Shown here: in pieces, positions 61,741 to 64,000 of the stretch | How positions within the stretch are numbered: position 1 is the first letter of the stretch | Layout of the letters: every line of letters starts with the position of its first letter | Assembly (NCBI RefSeq): GCF_015291725.1 | Contig: NZ_CP030038.1 | Span: 5,197,001 to 5,261,000, forward strand | Direction: 5' to 3' | DNA: 64,000 nt | From: Bradyrhizobium sp. CCBAU 51765 | GTDB taxonomy: Bacteria; Pseudomonadota; Alphaproteobacteria; Rhizobiales; Xanthobacteraceae | Notes under the pieces: generated by a model | Databases searched by the model: none | Told to the model about the DNA's origin: nothing | What the model saw: only the letters and a program-made list of their open reading frames with translations | Translations under genes and position numbers: made by a program

Positions 61741-62937
61741 ATGGTAGACGGAAACGCGGCCGTTCGGCCAGCACCCGCATTGCTGCCGGCCCTTGGCGCG
61801 ATGACCTTGCTGCAGGCCCTCGTTGCGTTTGCCTTGTTCGCGCCTGGCGTGGTCGCGCCGCGCGCCCATATCGAGGTCTGGCAGCTCTCGATGTTCTCCT
61901 GCGCTGTGTTCGCCGTTGGCATCCCGGCCTCGTTCTGGGGCAGCGGCTTCATCGCGCGGGCCGGCTCGCTGCGGATCGCGAGCCTGTGCGCGGCGGCCAT
62001 CGTCGTCGCCATGGCGCTGGCCGCGCTCGGATCGACCGCCGCCCTGCTGGCCGCGGGCATCTGCCTTGGCCTTGCGATGGGGCCCGAGACACCGGCGAGC
62101 GCGGCGCTGCTGGCGCGGCTCGTAACCGCCGAGCGGCGCACCTTCGTGTTCTCGGTGCGCCAGACCGGCAACCAGATTGGCGCCGTCTGCGGCTCGCTGG
62201 CCCTGCCCGCGATCGCCATCGCGTTCGGGCCGGCCTGGTGCTATGCGGTGGTGGGCCTCTGCGCGCTGCTGGCGATCGTTCTGTTTGAATCGTTGCGACC
62301 GGCCTACGCCGTCAAGCTCGTCCCGCCCCCAAAACTCGATCTCCGCGCGCGGCTGGCGCTGATGACAGCGGACCGGCGCATCGCGATGCTGGCGCTGGCC
62401 TCGATGCCGTTCAGCGCGATGCAGGTGTCGCTCAACACTGTGTTCGTCATGCTCGGCACCCGCGAACTCGGCCTCAGCCATATCGAGGCCGGCATGGCGC
62501 TCGCCTGCGCGCAAGCCGGCGGCCTCGTCGGCCGGCTCAGCTGGGGATTTGTGGCGATGCGACTCGATGCTCCGCGCATGGTGCTCATCGTCATCGGTCT
62601 CGGCATGGCCTTCTGCGCCGCGCTGCTCGGCATCGACGGCGGATCGCTCAGTCGCACCTGGCAGTTCGTGATTGCGGCGCTGTTCGGCTTGACAGCGTCG
62701 GGCTGGAATGGCGTCTTCATTGCCGAGATCGCCCGCCTCGCCCCTCAAGACCGAATCGGCGAAACCACCGGCGCGGTGCTGACCGCATCCTATGCCGGCC
62801 TGCTGGTGGCGCCCGCGCTGGTATCAATCCTTGATGGTGCGGCCGGCCTCGGCGCGGCCTTCTTTGCCTTGGCGTGCCTGGCCCTCTGCGGCACGGTGGC
62901 GCTGATCTGGGGAGGCCGTCACAATGCCAGCGCATAG
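61741..62937 (+). CDS. MFS transporter
   Basis: The 398-residue protein has about 12 membrane helices, with the first at residues 12-35, and a cytoplasmic central loop (about 185-210). A basic stretch follows helix 6. RQTGNQIGAVCGSL and GLVGRLSWGFVAMRLDAPR match the two repeats of the superfamily. It diverges from the transthyretin-like gene and overlaps the following amidase gene by 14 bases, so the two are expressed together. Substrate unknown; CynX/NimT-like carriers for small anions are the closest in feel. Confidence 0.85.
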   Translation: MVDGNAAVRPAPALLPALGAMTLLQALVAFALFAPGVVAPRAHIEVWQLSMFSCAVFAVGIPASFWGSGFIARAGSLRIASLCAAAIVVAMALAALGSTAALLAAGICLGLAMGPETPASAALLARLVTAERRTFVFSVRQTGNQIGAVCGSLALPAIAIAFGPAWCYAVVGLCALLAIVLFESLRPAYAVKLVPPPKLDLRARLALMTADRRIAMLALASMPFSAMQVSLNTVFVMLGTRELGLSHIEAGMALACAQAGGLVGRLSWGFVAMRLDAPRMVLIVIGLGMAFCAALLGIDGGSLSRTWQFVIAALFGLTASGWNGVFIAEIARLAPQDRIGETTGAVLTASYAGLLVAPALVSILDGAAGLGAAFFALACLALCGTVALIWGGRHNASA

Positions 62938-64000
62938 CGCCCGCGAGATCGCGGCCGATGTCGCAGCCGGGCGGACGAGCGCCGTCGAAACCGCAAAGGC
63001 CGCGCTCGCGCGGATCGAGGCCGCCAAGGCGTTGAACGCGGTCGTCGCGATCGATCCCGCACGTACGCTGGCCGACGCCGCGATGATCGACGATCGCCAG
63101 CGTGCCGGCGAGGCGATGCCGCTCGCCGGCGTCCCCGTCATCGTGAAGGACAACATCTGGGTCGGCGGCTGGCGCGTGACGCAGGGCTCGCGCCTGTTTC
63201 GCGATTTCATCGCACCGCACGATGCCATCGCGATCGAGCGCCTGCGCGGGGCCGGAGCGGTCGTCGTCGGCATCGGCGCAACGTCCGAGTTCGCCTGCAA
63301 GGGCGTCACCACCTCGCCGCTGCATGGGCCAACGCGGCATCCCCTCGATCCCGCGCTGACGCCCGGCGGCTCATCCGGCGGCCCAGCCGCGGCCGTCGCC
63401 GCCGGCCTCGTGCCGCTCGCGATCGGCACCGATGCGGGTGGCTCGAGCCGCAGGCCGCCAGCCCATGTCGGGGTCGCCGGCTTCAAGCCGTCCTATGGCG
63501 CGATCCCCTATGGACCAGGTTTCGCCGAGCCCTTCTTTGGCCTCTCCGTCATCGCGCCGATCGCAGCTGATGCGGCCGATATCGCACTGGCGTTCGAAGC
63601 CATGGTCGGCGCCGATCCGCGCGATCCGGATTCCTCCGTCGTTGCGCTGCAGGCCGAAGACATCGGCGGCCAGCGCATCGCGTTCTCGCCGCGCCTTGGC
63701 CTCGATGTCACGATTGATGACGTCGTCGCGAATGGGCTCGCCTCCGCCATCGACCGCCTTTCCGCGGCAGGTTTGTGCATCACGCAACGCGATCTCGTTT
63801 GGCCGACAGGCGCCACGGAAGACGCCATCATGCCGCTTCAGCATGCGGGTCTCGCGGCGCTCTACGGTGATACTTTCCGCAAAGATCCCACCATCTTCGA
63901 TCCCGACATCGCCAGGCAGATCGAACGAGGTCTCTCCTGGTCGGGCGCCGAGGTTGCCGGAGCGCTGCTCGCGAGCGCCGCGATCTCCAATGCCTTCGCG
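62924..64000 (+). CDS. Amidase signature family hydrolase (3' part outside window)
   Basis: ATG 62924 opens 359 codons with no stop before the window end. The catalytic Lys lies in GVPVIVKDNIW, the cis-Ser in TPGGSSGGPAA and the nucleophile Ser in GTDAGGSSRRPPA. Its start overlaps the MFS gene by 14 bases. It is distinct from the amidase at 56.0-57.4 kb. Related enzymes include AtzE-like and other small-amide hydrolases; a role in ureide or amide nitrogen release is inferred from context. Confidence 0.88.
   Translation, partial: MPAHSAREIAADVAAGRTSAVETAKAALARIEAAKALNAVVAIDPARTLADAAMIDDRQRAGEAMPLAGVPVIVKDNIWVGGWRVTQGSRLFRDFIAPHDAIAIERLRGAGAVVVGIGATSEFACKGVTTSPLHGPTRHPLDPALTPGGSSGGPAAAVAAGLVPLAIGTDAGGSSRRPPAHVGVAGFKPSYGAIPYGPGFAEPFFGLSVIAPIAADAADIALAFEAMVGADPRDPDSSVVALQAEDIGGQRIAFSPRLGLDVTIDDVVANGLASAIDRLSAAGLCITQRDLVWPTGATEDAIMPLQHAGLAALYGDTFRKDPTIFDPDIARQIERGLSWSGAEVAGALLASAAISNAFA

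Overview
The window comes from a GC-rich alphaproteobacterium. Bradyrhizobium or a close relative in the Nitrobacteraceae is the best guess. This rests on the style of the surface-polysaccharide genes, two H-NS-like proteins ending in the ETWSGRG(K/R)xPRWL motif, the CoxMSL/MoxR/CoxE set, and the abundance of Liv-, Tau- and Pot-type ABC transporters. No rRNA, tRNA or CRISPR array was seen.

Region A (1-21.3 kb) makes a surface polysaccharide. It holds a sugar-1-phosphate cytidylyltransferase cut by the window edge, an RmlC-like epimerase, a SAF-domain oxidoreductase, two SDR sugar epimerases (one with Cys at the catalytic Tyr position), and a WecB-WecC-WecG set that should make and transfer ManNAcA. 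It also holds a GT2 glycosyltransferase, a complete dTDP-L-rhamnose operon (rfbC-B-D-A order) with an unknown protein behind it, a Wzz/BY-kinase co-polymerase, a polymerase-like membrane protein and a WbaP/ExoY-type initiating transferase. This is a Wzx/Wzy-type pathway, but no flippase is visible here. Intergenic DNA is AT-rich.

Region B (21.3-27.5 kb) is a decaying boundary. Two H-NS paralogues and small orphan genes are followed by a broken PqqD-like gene, a broken small cysteine-motif gene, a broken metallo-beta-lactamase-fold hydrolase and a broken IS110 transposase. Several of the lesions look like single G/C deletions.

Region C (27.5-49.6 kb) is a compact plus-strand run of about 20 genes. 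A Liv-type ABC importer has an AraC regulator embedded in it, and its last ATPase is fused to a UPF0261/Tm-1 domain. Then come a TIM-barrel partner of Tm-1, a giant flotillin with a 44-residue coiled-coil repeat, two SRPBCC proteins, a molybdenum hydroxylase with a split large subunit, MoxR and CoxE, a COG3618 amidohydrolase, a lactonase-like metallohydrolase, an SMP-30/isochorismatase fusion and an azoreductase-like flavoprotein. The layout reads as uptake, hydroxylation and ring or lactone opening of one unidentified small molecule. This is the best candidate for an undescribed system.

Region D (49.6-64 kb) looks like scavenging of cyclic amides or ureides. It has a hydantoinase-like amidohydrolase, a one-cysteine Asp/Glu-racemase-fold enzyme, a Tau/Ssu-type ABC importer, a divergent GntR regulator, a hydantoin-racemase-like protein lacking the usual cysteines and an amidase. 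A Pot-type ABC importer, a hydroxyisourate-hydrolase-like protein, an MFS carrier and a second amidase (cut by the window end) follow. No substrate can be proven from the sequence alone.
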